NCBI GenBank assembly: GCA_945861435.1
Contig: CAMAUX010000036.1
Coordinates: 1-53,915, forward strand
DNA from: Chthoniobacter flavus
GTDB taxonomy: Bacteria; Verrucomicrobiota; Verrucomicrobiia; Chthoniobacterales; Chthoniobacteraceae
Reading direction: 5' to 3'
DNA length: 53,915 nucleotides
Part shown: piece by piece, positions 45,831 through 53,915 of the stretch
Layout: each line of letters begins with the position of its first letter
How positions within the stretch are numbered: position 1 is the first letter of the stretch
Made by a program: the position numbers and the translations under genes
Notes under the pieces: generated by a model
What the model was told of the DNA's origin: nothing
The model's input: the letters and a program-made list of their open reading frames with translations, nothing else
Database searches by the model: none

Positions 45831-45987
45831 GCTAATAACGAGGGATTTGCGAAAGGGCCATCAACCTTCGGCTGAAGGTTTCGGATTTTCGGCTTGGTAA
45901 TTGCTTGGTAATTTTCCGCCCTATTCAACCGGGGGCGTATGACACGCACAGGGGGTGCTGTGTCCCTTTTTTTGTCGGCTAATAACG
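45831..45987. repeat. Short direct repeats between tRNA and island
   Basis: GCTAATAACG occurs at 45831-45840, 14 bp after the tRNA, and again at 45978-45987, 13 bp before the first island gene. Between them lies a tandem pair of GCTTGGTAATT (45892-45902 and 45903-45913). A copy of the tRNA 3' end itself is not seen elsewhere in the window. Confidence 0.7.
45863..45880. terminator. Possible tRNA terminator hairpin
   Basis: AACCTTC-ggct-GAAGGTT is a perfect 7-bp stem with a 4-nt loop about 45 bp after the tRNA. It is followed by TCGGATTTTC, a short T run not directly abutting the stem, so termination is plausible but not certain. Confidence 0.5.
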
Positions 45988-46000
45988 CAAAAAAACCGGC

Positions 46001-47191
46001 ATGAAACACAAGCGCACGCCAGAAAAGCGAAAAAAAACCACAATACCTGAGGCTGCAGCCACCCCCGAGGATAAGGAAGGGACGCCTAGCCTTTCTCTGA
46101 AACTAGCAGTCAGGGACCGTGAACAATTGATGAAAGTGCACGGCCCACGGAAGGCGCCGCTAATCGAAACGGCGGGAAATTTAATCGCCAGAACTGAATT
46201 CTGTCCGAAAGACAATTGGCGAAAAATTCCCACTCCCCTCGACGGTGACGAGATTGACTTCCGCTCCCTAGACTCCAGCCAATTGGATTTTGCGGTGTTT
46301 TGGGAATATGCGAGGGAGATTCGCGCTCTGTATCATGAAATACGGATTCCCGTTCCTGCGGAGGGTGCCAACGCACTGCCCTGGGCTAAGCTAAGCGACT
46401 TTTTCCCGATCCCGATCACGCGCCTAGTGAGCAACCAATTGCTCAAGATCGGGATTCCAGATCAAGAGAAGGTAGGGTTGCCGTCGGCAGACTTTTGGAA
46501 GCCCAGTCCTGGATTTTCCGAGATCGATCCGATGGTATTGATGAGTCTTCTCCAGAATCTCTTAAGAGGCCGCGAAAATATCAAAAGCGGAGTTTCTACG
46601 AGGTATCAGAAATGCTCCTCTCAACTTAATTGGTGGAGAGATCAGATTGTTGGAATCGGCCCTGCTCGCTTCTCGAATACACTGACCCTGTCGACCGAGT
46701 CTCCTGATGCGGTGATGAGCTTTCACTCGGTGCGCGTTGACTGGTCGCGGGGAATCTCTGCAATCAAAAGCGAATTCAATCGTTGGGTTGACGAAACGTT
46801 CCAGCAGTTCACAAGTCACTCGTCCGCATCTGTTTTTAAAAAAACGGAACTTTCACTCTCTCGGGAGGTGAAAGCCAAAAAAATCGAGTTGTTTCAACTT
46901 GGTGCATGGCGCGCAAAGCGTGCGGGCCTCGATGCCACGCAGTTCATTGAATATAGAGTGAACACCTTCATGCCCGATTTCACCTTCACCAAAAACTCGG
47001 CGATTGGGGGAGCAGACCGAATTAAGAAAAAAGCGAAGGAGTTGGCGGATAAACTAGGGTGGCCAAGATACCTAAGGAATGAGGATTTTAACAGCGCCGC
47101 AGCTGAAGCAGAGGCACGTATTGGCACCTACGCTTCCAAACTGGCTCGTTTTGATTGTTCGAAGACACACCGATCAGCGTCGGCGCGATGA
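46001..47191 (+). CDS. Island protein of unknown function (396 aa)
   Basis: I do not recognise this family. The protein starts with a Lys/Arg-rich tail (MKHKRTPEKRKKTT). A middle region is rich in Trp and Phe ('DFAVFWEYAREIRALYHEI', 'ADFWKPSPGFSEIDPMVLM'). The C-terminal half is charged and probably helical ('DWSRGISAIKSEFNRWVDETF', 'REVKAKKIELFQLGAWRAKR'). No signal peptide, transmembrane helix, P-loop or catalytic motif is visible. The coding sequence is clearly AT-richer than genes left of the tRNA, and it is the first island gene. The helical C-terminus could bind DNA or protein partners. Confidence 0.75.
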   Translation: MKHKRTPEKRKKTTIPEAAATPEDKEGTPSLSLKLAVRDREQLMKVHGPRKAPLIETAGNLIARTEFCPKDNWRKIPTPLDGDEIDFRSLDSSQLDFAVFWEYAREIRALYHEIRIPVPAEGANALPWAKLSDFFPIPITRLVSNQLLKIGIPDQEKVGLPSADFWKPSPGFSEIDPMVLMSLLQNLLRGRENIKSGVSTRYQKCSSQLNWWRDQIVGIGPARFSNTLTLSTESPDAVMSFHSVRVDWSRGISAIKSEFNRWVDETFQQFTSHSSASVFKKTELSLSREVKAKKIELFQLGAWRAKRAGLDATQFIEYRVNTFMPDFTFTKNSAIGGADRIKKKAKELADKLGWPRYLRNEDFNSAAAEAEARIGTYASKLARFDCSKTHRSASAR

Positions 47192-47441
47192 TATTCAACA
47201 AGACAGTGAGAGATGAATTTGTAGCCCACCTCGAGTCTCAAAATAAACCCCCCAAAACAGGACCGCTTTGAGCCCTGTGCATCGTTCGTTTGATGAATTT
47301 CGCGGTGAATCCTCAACTGTGATTGGCGGTTGTCGGATGGAGTCCCCTGAGATGGATACATGACCTCCATCCCGGAATCGCATGTTAGCTTCTGGAAAAA
47401 ACCACTTGCGGTTCCTGTGCTGAAACAGCAGCCGTAATCAA
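47192..47441. other. Island intergenic stretch
   Basis: About 250 bp with no gene recognised; low-GC character continues here. It precedes the truncated ATP-binding protein and probably contains the deletion or insertion breakpoint that removed its N-terminus. Confidence 0.4.
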
Positions 47442-48031
47442 ACTATCTGGATTGGGCTTCATGCCCTTGCGCGAATGAGTGGAACAGCCCATTTAAGGTG
47501 GTGCTGAGCTATCCGGGGCCGGACCGCTCTGTGCGTTTGGAGCAGTTACAGAAGGGTAAAGCGCACGCACGCCGCTATCGGAACAGGCGGATCGGGGAGT
47601 TTTTGAAGGAGCTGAAGTTTACGGAGGGACGGTCCACGGGGATTTCCAAGATTCTCGAAGCGATGCGGGAAAACGGCTCGCCCGCTCCAGAGTTTGAGTT
47701 CGACGAGGACCACTCCTATTTTCTGGTCCGTTTGCCTATTCATCCGGCCGCCTTGGAAGTGGTGCAGCAAAAGACTGGGGCCGAGTCAGGGCCAGAGTCA
47801 GGGCCAGAGTCAGGGCCAGAGTCGCAGCTAGAGTCGCAGCTAGAGTCGGAGTTGCTGAACGCACTCAAAAAAGGCCCACTCAGTCGTTCCGCACTGGTCA
47901 AACAGCTCGGCCATACCACGGTTTCTGGCGGTCTCAAACGCTCCCTGCGGCACCTCATGCAGGTCGGTAAGATCGAGTACACCCTCCCTGACAAGCCCAA
48001 CAGCAGGCTCCAAAAATACCGTCTGCCATAA
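47442..48031 (+). pseudogene. C-terminal remnant of an AlbA_2/Schlafen-type ATP-binding protein
   Basis: The readable frame includes 'VVLSYPGPDRSVRLEQL', 'RRYRNRRIGEFLKELKFTEG' and 'STGISKILEAMRENGSPAPEF', then 'SYFLVRLPIHP'. These are the C-terminal ATPase (HATPase_c_4) and tail blocks of AlbA_2-domain proteins, which are often annotated as ATP-dependent helicase-like or transcriptional regulators. The N-terminal AlbA_2 DNA-binding domain, about 250 residues, is missing, and a stop lies just upstream in frame. The tail is interrupted by a 12-bp tandem repeat giving GPES/QLES units, then a winged-helix-like end ('SRSALVKQLGHTTVSGGLKR'). A GTG at 47498 could allow a 177-aa product. Confidence 0.7.
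47783..47851 (+). repeat. 12-bp in-frame tandem repeats
   Basis: GAGTCAGGGCCA occurs three times (47783, 47795, 47807), followed by GAGTCGCAGCTA twice (47819, 47831) and a partial GAGTCGGAG. The repeats encode ESGP and ESQL units in a linker; their near-identity suggests recent slippage. Confidence 0.92.
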
Positions 48032-48067
48032 CCCTGCTTTCCTTCTCTCAACCCTCCTCCTTTACCC

Positions 48068-50911
48068 ATGAAACCTTGGCGAGAAACCATAGCCCCTCAT
48101 CCCGATGTCTTGGAAGGCACCTTCCAGCAGTCCGAATTTGCCGCAGACATTTCGGCCGTCAAAAACGGGAAAGCCACCCGGGAATACCAAGACGCCACAG
48201 CCTTTTACGAGCGGACCTTCATCACCGAGGGGATGCGCCTGCTGCTCCTTTCCGTCGCCAAACGCCTCAATGGGCAGGGCGGCGATCCCGTCATCCAGCT
48301 GCAAACAGCCTTCGGGGGCGGCAAAACGCACACGATGCTGGCGGTCTATCATTTGGCGACCCGGCCAGGGTCCTTGCAGGATTTGCCGGGCGTACCTGCG
48401 ATCTTGGACGAGGCAAAGTTGCTGGATGTCCCAACGGCTAGGGTGGCCGTATTGGACGGCACGCAGTTTTCTCCCGGACAGGCATGGAAACATGGGAAAA
48501 AGACGATCCACACGCTTTGGGGAGAGTTGGCGTGGCAGTTGGGCGGGGAAGACGGCTACGCACTGGTGGCGGAAGCGGATACCACGGGCACGAGTCCGGG
48601 CAACGAGGCCTTGGAGCAGCTTTTGCGTACCCACGGTCCCTGCGTGATTTTGGTGGACGAATTGGTGGCCTACATCCGGCAGTTCACAGGCGACGAGCGA
48701 ATCAGCGGCGGGACCTACGACAGCAACCTGAGCTTCATCCAGTCCCTCACGCAGGCCATCAAACTGGTGCCGAACGCAATGCTGCTGGCGTCGCTGCCGG
48801 AATCAGATGTGGAGGCGGGCAGCGGCAAGGGCGTGACGGCGTTGCGGGCGTTGGAGAAGTACTTCGGCCGGGTGCAGGCGTTGTGGAAAACGGTGTCCGT
48901 GGAGGAATCCTTTGAGATCGTGCGGCGCAGGCTGTTCGAGACGGTCAAGGACGAGGCCAACCGGGATACTGTATGCCGCGCATTTGCTGCTACCTATGTG
49001 GCGGAAGGTACGAAGTTTCCCGCAGAAACGCAGGAGGCCAAGTACCAGCACCGCCTCACCCAAGCGTATCCGATTCACCCAGAGATTTTCGATCGGCTGT
49101 TTGAGGACTGGTCTACAATTGACGGCTTCCAGCGGACCCGTGGCGTGCTCAAACTGATGGCGAAGGTGATCTACCGCCTGTGGAAGGATCAGAATGCGGA
49201 CCTCTTGATTCTGCCCTCCAGTCTGCCGCTCTACGACGGCGAGACCCGCAACGAACTGGCGTATCACCTCCAGCCCGGTTGGGACGCGGTGGTGCAGACG
49301 GACATCGACGGCGAACGGGCGGAGACGACGGAGATGGAAACCAAGGACGTCCGTTTTGGAGCGGTGCAGGCGGCCCGTCGGGTGGCCCGAACCCTGTTCT
49401 TTGGCACCGCTCCGGCATCGGTCTCCACGCGTCAAAGTCTTGCCCGCGGACTGGAGCGGAGTCGGGTGTTGCTGGGGTGTATGCAGCCCGGGCAGACGGC
49501 CTCGCTGTACTCCGACGTACTCAACCGATTGGTGGACCGTTTGCATTACCTGAACGTGTCCGGGGAAAAGTCGCAGGATGCGGCGCGGTTCTGGTTTGAT
49601 ACCCGGGCGAATCTGGGGCGGGAGATGGAGGAGCGCAAACGCCGATTCCACGAAACGCAGGAAGTGCTGCCCAGGGTGGTGGAGACGCTACAAAAGCTGA
49701 CTCGGGGCTCGAAGCTCTTCGACGGCGTGCATGTCATGACACCGACGGGGGATATTCCAGACGACTCGGGGTTGCGATTGGTGGTGCTGGATCCAGTGAG
49801 GTATTACAGCAAGCTCGAGAACCGACTCGCCTATGATGCGGTGCGCGAGGTGCTGAGGAACCACGGTAATCAGCCGCGGTACCGTCAGAACCGACTGCTT
49901 TTTCTCGCTGCCGATGGAGATGTGGTGGCGAGGCTGTGGGACGCGGTTCGCTGCTCGCTGGCGTGGATGTCGATCTTGGACGATGTGGGCAATGGCAAGT
50001 TGAACATCGACCGTGTCCAAGAGGATCAGGCGAAAAAAGAAGCCAAGGCCGTGGACGATGCGATACCCCGCACCGCACGGGAATGCTATAAATGGCTGCT
50101 GTGTCCTGGGAGCAATGATCCCGGTCTTAAGGAGGCCAGTATCGAGGCGTTTCAAGTGAATACCGGGGGGGACGAGTTAATGGTCGAGTTGGCGCGTATC
50201 TGCACCGACAACGAACTGGTGATTAGTCGCTGGTCTGCCATGCACCTGCGCTCGCTCTTGATTCAGTACTACTGGAAGGCCGAGAGGCCCGCGGTGGGGG
50301 CGGGGGCTGTCTGGCAGGACACCCTCAAGTACCTGTATTTGCCGCGACTGCGCTCGCATGAGGTCTTTGAGCAGGCGATCCAACAGGGGGTTGCGACTGA
50401 GGACTTTTTCGGGACCGCTTTAGGAGAGAAGGACGGGCGTTTCGAAGGATTTCAGCTTGGGGTGCCGCATGTACACGTCGACGACACCCTGCTGCTATTA
50501 GAACCCGTCGCAGCGAAGGCTTTCCGGGCGTCTCTCGCATCTACGCCGGAAGCCCCCGCGACTCCAATCGGGTTGGGAGGCGTACAGCCGGCGGCCCAAC
50601 CAACCGCGCTGCCGGGTAGTACCCCCACTGTCTATCCGCCTGCCACCCCCGACCCACAGGGTTCGCCGAGTAGTCCTAAAATGAAGTCGTTCCACGGCAC
50701 GGTGGAAGTGACTGCTGCTACTGCGCGGGCACGGCTGCTGCAGATCGCCGAGGAAGTGATCAGCCAGTTGGTGAGCGACCCGATGGCAAAGGTGAGCGTG
50801 AACGTGGAGATCAGCGCAGAGTTCCCGCAAGGGGCAGCCGAGCAAGTGCGCCGGGCCGTGAGCGAGAACGCGACGAACCTCAAATTCAAGGTGAGCGAGT
50901 GGGAGAAATAG
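48068..50911 (+). CDS. DUF499-family ATPase
   Basis: 947 aa, full length for DUF499. Opening [19 protein letters not shown] is the family start. Walker A is '[13 protein letters not shown]' (G83-T87) and Walker B 'CVILVDEL' (D197-E198), so it should be an active P-loop ATPase. A helical middle with '[20 protein letters not shown]' and '[17 protein letters not shown]' is typical. A Pro/Ala/Thr-rich linker (about residues 815-870) leads to a C-terminal domain ending '[11 protein letters not shown]'. DUF499 proteins recur in defence islands, usually beside a DUF1156 methylase and a helicase (helicase-methylase-ATPase type systems). Neither partner is seen between the tRNA and the window edge, so either those genes lie outside or this is a variant. 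The ATPase is probably cytoplasmic. Confidence 0.92.
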   Translation: MKPWRETIAPHPDVLEGTFQQSEFAADISAVKNGKATREYQDATAFYERTFITEGMRLLLLSVAKRLNGQGGDPVIQLQTAFGGGKTHTMLAVYHLATRPGSLQDLPGVPAILDEAKLLDVPTARVAVLDGTQFSPGQAWKHGKKTIHTLWGELAWQLGGEDGYALVAEADTTGTSPGNEALEQLLRTHGPCVILVDELVAYIRQFTGDERISGGTYDSNLSFIQSLTQAIKLVPNAMLLASLPESDVEAGSGKGVTALRALEKYFGRVQALWKTVSVEESFEIVRRRLFETVKDEANRDTVCRAFAATYVAEGTKFPAETQEAKYQHRLTQAYPIHPEIFDRLFEDWSTIDGFQRTRGVLKLMAKVIYRLWKDQNADLLILPSSLPLYDGETRNELAYHLQPGWDAVVQTDIDGERAETTEMETKDVRFGAVQAARRVARTLFFGTAPASVSTRQSLARGLERSRVLLGCMQPGQTASLYSDVLNRLVDRLHYLNVSGEKSQDAARFWFDTRANLGREMEERKRRFHETQEVLPRVVETLQKLTRGSKLFDGVHVMTPTGDIPDDSGLRLVVLDPVRYYSKLENRLAYDAVREVLRNHGNQPRYRQNRLLFLAADGDVVARLWDAVRCSLAWMSILDDVGNGKLNIDRVQEDQAKKEAKAVDDAIPRTARECYKWLLCPGSNDPGLKEASIEAFQVNTGGDELMVELARICTDNELVISRWSAMHLRSLLIQYYWKAERPAVGAGAVWQDTLKYLYLPRLRSHEVFEQAIQQGVATEDFFGTALGEKDGRFEGFQLGVPHVHVDDTLLLLEPVAAKAFRASLASTPEAPATPIGLGGVQPAAQPTALPGSTPTVYPPATPDPQGSPSSPKMKSFHGTVEVTAATARARLLQIAEEVISQLVSDPMAKVSVNVEISAEFPQGAAEQVRRAVSENATNLKFKVSEWEK

Positions 50912-51307
50912 CATCAGCTGAACGCCCACACCCGTTGGCGGGGCCGATCGCCCTCATCCCTGGGGTTGTTGCCAATCGTGAGATTCCCGAAATTCTCAGC
51001 TCCCCGAGAAGCTGCTCCACGCCGGTCTTTATTCAAGGCCGGTCGATCTCTTGAAGAGGGTGCATTTTTTCGCCGTAATCCCTGCACATCCGCACCGCGC
51101 AAGTGCTGGATGTAGGGAGTCCTGAATCGGCAGAACTTTGAGAAGTCGTGCCGGGTGTGCCGTTTTGCGGGACAACCAACGGAATCGACCGGTGACATTT
51201 AGATGAGTCCGAGGAAACCTCCCTGGGGGGGGCTTTGGATCGGGCGGCGCAGGGGGGGCTTAATGTTTGCGGTTGCGTGATTTTCTGGCTCAAGAAAAGG
51301 TGTCTGA
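50912..51307. other. Gap between the ATPase and the Cys-cluster protein
   Basis: About 395 bp. A minus-strand frame (50914-51198) exists but shows no recognisable domain. Two G-tracts (near 51220 and 51252) and a repeated GCCGGTC (51031, 51048) are seen. It may hold the promoter of the 714-aa gene; a -10/-35 pair could not be assigned with confidence. Confidence 0.4.
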
Positions 51308-53452
51308 GTGAACAAAGTTAACAAGTTACAGCGCAGTTGCCCAGTTCTTGGGCGTTCCATATCTCCGGCAGACTGTGGCTCTGAGCGTGGTTCGCGACAT
51401 CCGTGCCCTGTGGACTGTCCCCACTTCCCCTTCAGCCCCGCCAATTACGACCAGCATCTAGAGATCGAATCGAAGCTGATTCGAAAAACACACGAACGCT
51501 TCGCGCGGATGGGCAATGGCACCGGTAAAGATTCCATGCTGGGACCCCTTGGAACTCGGGGAGATGGATTTACATCCTCGTTGGGTGTTCATGCCAATTG
51601 CATATGGCTTTATCATGGCAAAAAAGGCGCTTCCGGACTCAGCTTCGGAGAAAGCTGGTTGGCGGACAGCAACAGCGGCTTGAAAAATGACGAGCGTGTT
51701 TTACTACACGCTGTGAATGGGATGCGTCCGGCGCTGTTGGAATTGCAGCGCATTATAGACCCGCAGACGGTGGATTGCGTGGACCTGCTCACGGGTGCAA
51801 AACTGCGGGTGGTGGATCGCGCTTTGGCGGGGAGCGCCCGCCGTTATGCGGTGAGCCTCACATGGGTTTATTCGCTGCCGCACTACGACCGGCTTAGCGG
51901 GATGGCGATAACCTGGCCTGAATTGCCCCACCTTACCCCAGAAGAAGCGTTGAGAGAAATCATTGTGCACTTGGGCGGCCCTGCGCAGGTCGGCCTGCAA
52001 AGCCCATGGATTACAGAGCATTTCACACGGGTCTATGCCGCGGTGAAAGCTGTTCAGGAGGTGCGCTGGAACATGTCGATGGACTCCGTCGACGCCCGTG
52101 TTTTCAAGACTGAATACAAGGCAAGCAAAACACATAGGCTCCTCCCGGTGTTTAGAAAAGAGGGGAATCTTTACCCAGAGAGCCCGAGTCCCGAGGAGGC
52201 TTCCCGCGGGGTGACGCATGTTTTTGTGTGGGGCAGCTTGGATGCGCGAAAGAACAAGGGGAATATGCCTCCGGATCCGCAATTGCGTCTTTTCGATGAG
52301 GATAATGCGACGGGCAAGAATTTGATTCGGGGGCGTGTGCTGGTGGGAAGAGACGCGGTTAGTCTCGAAGTGTTTTCTGAACAACACAGCGCTGTCCTTA
52401 GGAAGGCGCTGGAAACACTCATGGGCAGGGACGCCAGTTTGTTAAGCGAACACGTGGAGAATCTGAAGTCCAGTGCCCTCAAGCCCGCCTCCACCGCTTA
52501 TGACGCAAGCTTGGTACCCAAGCGATTGCTCGAAAATGTGGCTCCAATTTCGATGGAAGCCGCTCTTGTTGATACAGGCCGTGATGGTGCGGCGGCGGGG
52601 ATGGCGAGTTACTACAAGGACTTGTATGCGACTTTCAAGGAGCAATCTTTGCCCGCGCTTAAAGGTTCAACACCGCTTGCCGCAGCTGCGAATCCGTTAC
52701 TCCGGCCGGCATTAGTCCGACTAATGAAATCGCACATTTGCTCCTGTGATGGCGTCAGGCGAACCAAAGGAATTGATTTGAATCTCAATCCTCTGCTTGA
52801 GCAACTTGGACTCCAAGAATTGATTTCCGAGCCTCCTCCTTTGGGAACTGTAGAATGTGAAGAAGAAGATGCGGATTCTGACTCTGATTTTGACGTCGAA
52901 AGCGGCGGTTTTTTTCAAAGCCTGATCGCCAAAAAAGGCCGGCAGGAGCCCCTCGTATCCAGGGCTCCATTTTCGGAGGCTGAATTTGAATCCATGGTGA
53001 AAGCGGCCCACAAACGGTGCCCTGATTATGAGGATGCGGTGGATGCGGTGGACTTTGCTTTTCCTGATCTGCTGGAGTTTGCTCGGGACATTAATCAAAA
53101 AGTCCTCAACGAAAGTGAGTGCCTGTTTTTAGAGGTCCTGATTGTGCGTGCCTGCCAAATATTATGGCCTGAGAGCAAGGCCCCCCACTTTCTTGACTTC
53201 GAAGCGATCGCGCATCGCATGACCGCAGAGATAAAGGCTTTTGCCAAAGCAATGTTCAAAGCTCGCGAGAAATCGCCGAACATTTTGGCCGGATGGGTTT
53301 CCAATAGCGCACAGCCGCTTCTTCTGGAGGATCTTGCAGAGGAGTTTTTGGCCTGCAGAAAAAAAGTCCCGACCGACTCCCGTCCAAGAGGCGAGTCAGT
53401 TGCGGTGGTGCTTTCTTTTCTGAAGGCCCTTATCGAGGAACTGCCGCGATGA
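51308..53452 (+). CDS. Cys-cluster protein of unknown function (714 aa)
   Basis: GTG start at 51308, preceded by AAAAGG about 4-9 bp upstream. The N-terminus has a compact Cys/His cluster: C11, C23, C33, C37 and H39 in 'SCPVLG...ADCGSE...PCPVDCPHF', spacing C-x11-C-x9-C-x3-C-x-H, suggesting a zinc site. A large mixed domain follows with 'LHANCIWLYHGKKG', 'DCVDLLTGAKLRVVDRAL' and 'SLTWVYSLPHYDRLSG'. Then come a helical region, an acidic stretch near residue 517 ('CEEEDADSDSDFDVESGG') and a helical C-terminus. I do not recognise the family, nor any nuclease, helicase or ATPase motif. Its position after the DUF499 gene suggests a partner role. The stop overlaps the start of a 19-codon ORF. Confidence 0.8.
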   Translation: MNKVNKLQRSCPVLGRSISPADCGSERGSRHPCPVDCPHFPFSPANYDQHLEIESKLIRKTHERFARMGNGTGKDSMLGPLGTRGDGFTSSLGVHANCIWLYHGKKGASGLSFGESWLADSNSGLKNDERVLLHAVNGMRPALLELQRIIDPQTVDCVDLLTGAKLRVVDRALAGSARRYAVSLTWVYSLPHYDRLSGMAITWPELPHLTPEEALREIIVHLGGPAQVGLQSPWITEHFTRVYAAVKAVQEVRWNMSMDSVDARVFKTEYKASKTHRLLPVFRKEGNLYPESPSPEEASRGVTHVFVWGSLDARKNKGNMPPDPQLRLFDEDNATGKNLIRGRVLVGRDAVSLEVFSEQHSAVLRKALETLMGRDASLLSEHVENLKSSALKPASTAYDASLVPKRLLENVAPISMEAALVDTGRDGAAAGMASYYKDLYATFKEQSLPALKGSTPLAAAANPLLRPALVRLMKSHICSCDGVRRTKGIDLNLNPLLEQLGLQELISEPPPLGTVECEEEDADSDSDFDVESGGFFQSLIAKKGRQEPLVSRAPFSEAEFESMVKAAHKRCPDYEDAVDAVDFAFPDLLEFARDINQKVLNESECLFLEVLIVRACQILWPESKAPHFLDFEAIAHRMTAEIKAFAKAMFKAREKSPNILAGWVSNSAQPLLLEDLAEEFLACRKKVPTDSRPRGESVAVVLSFLKALIEELPR

Positions 53453-53508
53453 AACACCCATGGATGGCGCGCAACAGCCACTCACGCCGCGCCACTCCGC
53501 CAATTTGA
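53449..53508 (+). CDS. 19-codon coupled ORF, probably a truncated next gene
   Basis: An ATG at 53449 overlaps the 714-aa gene stop as ATGA and gives MKHPWMARNSHSRRATPPI, then TGA. The coupling is the kind that links real operon genes, yet the product is far too short for a domain. I read it as the start of a lost or disrupted third gene; a real leader or microprotein is less likely. Confidence 0.35.
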   Translation: MKHPWMARNSHSRRATPPI

Positions 53509-53686
53509 ACGAAACTCAAAGCTGGGAAAAACATCCGATGTCCAGTCGTGCTCTAAGACACCGTGACGGCGCTGAAGTCCGAGCTTTGGTGGAAGCGTTG
53601 CTGCAAATAGGGTGTCTAGTGATTTTCACCACATCAGTCTGCTGAGCAACGGCCGCGCAAGCGCCTAAACCTTGAACGCACCCGTA

Positions 53687-53915
53687 TCATCTCGACGGAT
53701 GAAGGACGGAAGGCAGCACCCCGTGCTCGTCGCACTTTATCCGCGGCTGCGCGACGCGGCACCCGGGCACTCAGGACTGTGGCGTGCTGCCAGAAGTTGA
53801 GATGCCGCCAGGTCTTGATCTCATGGTCGTAAAGCGCACAGGCCTGCCCGCACCGGGGGCAGGGCATTCTGGCGCCGGACTCCAGATCGATATCCACGTA
53901 AAGGTGCTTCGCTCC
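53687..53915 (-). pseudogene. Frameshifted ISL3-family transposase, N-terminal end (runs off right edge)
   Basis: Minus-strand reading from the edge gives 'GAKHLYVDIDLESGARMPCPR', then 'CGQACALYDHEIKTWRHLNF' and 'WQHATVLSARVPR'. These are the zinc-finger (CPRCG) and 'TWRHLDFFQ' blocks of ISL3 transposases. Just after 'ARVPR' the homology continues in the next frame as 'QPRIKCDEHGVLPS' (family 'C.EHGV' motif) and hits a stop at 53687-53689, so the gene is frameshifted. The start and the catalytic DDE domain are not in the window on this side. Confidence 0.75.

Noticed and set aside
45652-45900. Plus-strand ORF containing 'AGIAQLVEQLICNQQVTGSNPV'
   Set aside because: This is the well-known artefact of translating a tRNA gene; it covers the tRNA-Thr.
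45436-47851. Tandem repeats considered as a CRISPR array
   Set aside because: Units are contiguous 15-bp and 12-bp repeats without spacers, and no cas gene is present.
50914-51198. 94-codon minus-strand ORF between the DUF499 and 714-aa genes
   Set aside because: No domain, no ribosome-binding site seen, and opposite orientation to the operon-like genes; kept only as part of the gap description.

Overview
The window reads as a chromosome segment of a high-GC bacterium of the Planctomycetes-Verrucomicrobia-Chlamydiae group, most likely a verrucomicrobium. That placement is inferred from gene content: DUF1549, DUF1501 and heme-binding/propeller proteins typical of the group, a futalosine-type menaquinone enzyme (mqnC), a class II rhamnose/fucose pathway, and dispersed intergenic repeats translating as 'PLCLRV'-like phrases. 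No rRNA or other decisive phylogenetic marker is present.

Layout. 1-4530: an IS1634-type transposase running off the left edge, then debris: two pieces of an mscS-like channel gene and related intergenic repeats, flanking one large secreted-protein gene of lower GC than its surroundings. 4531-24154: mostly housekeeping genes: 2-Cys peroxiredoxin, class V aminotransferase, a TPR protein overlapping uvrA, a nagA-nagB-oxidoreductase operon, hisC, mnmE, pyrD, mqnC, nadA, a lipoprotein, and an overlapping fabD/glycerate kinase pair. A small free-standing protein with a histidine-kinase-like H-box lies between uvrA and the oxidoreductase.

24350-36834: a block of exported proteins: two large heme-binding propeller proteins on the minus strand and, between them, DUF1549, DUF1501, WD40, lactonase-like and sialidase-like propeller genes on the plus strand. 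This is the usual extracytoplasmic carbohydrate or alcohol oxidation repertoire of the group, with substrates unknown. 37225-40439: a zinc-peptidase-like protein, a truncated haemoglobin, a DUF2237 protein and an acid-ceramidase-like Ntn hydrolase. 40680-45439: a translationally coupled sugar operon (fucose-isomerase-like protein, class II aldolase, rhamnulokinase), which should turn a 6-deoxyhexose into DHAP and lactaldehyde, followed by a creatininase-family hydrolase. No microcompartment shell genes are visible.

45436-53915: six 15-bp tandem repeats, a tRNA-Thr(TGT), and then an accessory island with visibly different composition. It holds an unrecognised 396-aa protein, the C-terminal remnant of an AlbA_2/Schlafen-type ATP-binding protein, a DUF499 ATPase, an unrecognised 714-aa protein with an N-terminal Cys cluster, a 19-codon coupled ORF stub, and a frameshifted ISL3 transposase. 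The DUF499 ATPase next to the Cys-cluster protein, without the methylase and helicase usually seen with DUF499, is the best candidate for an undescribed (probably defence-related) system here.
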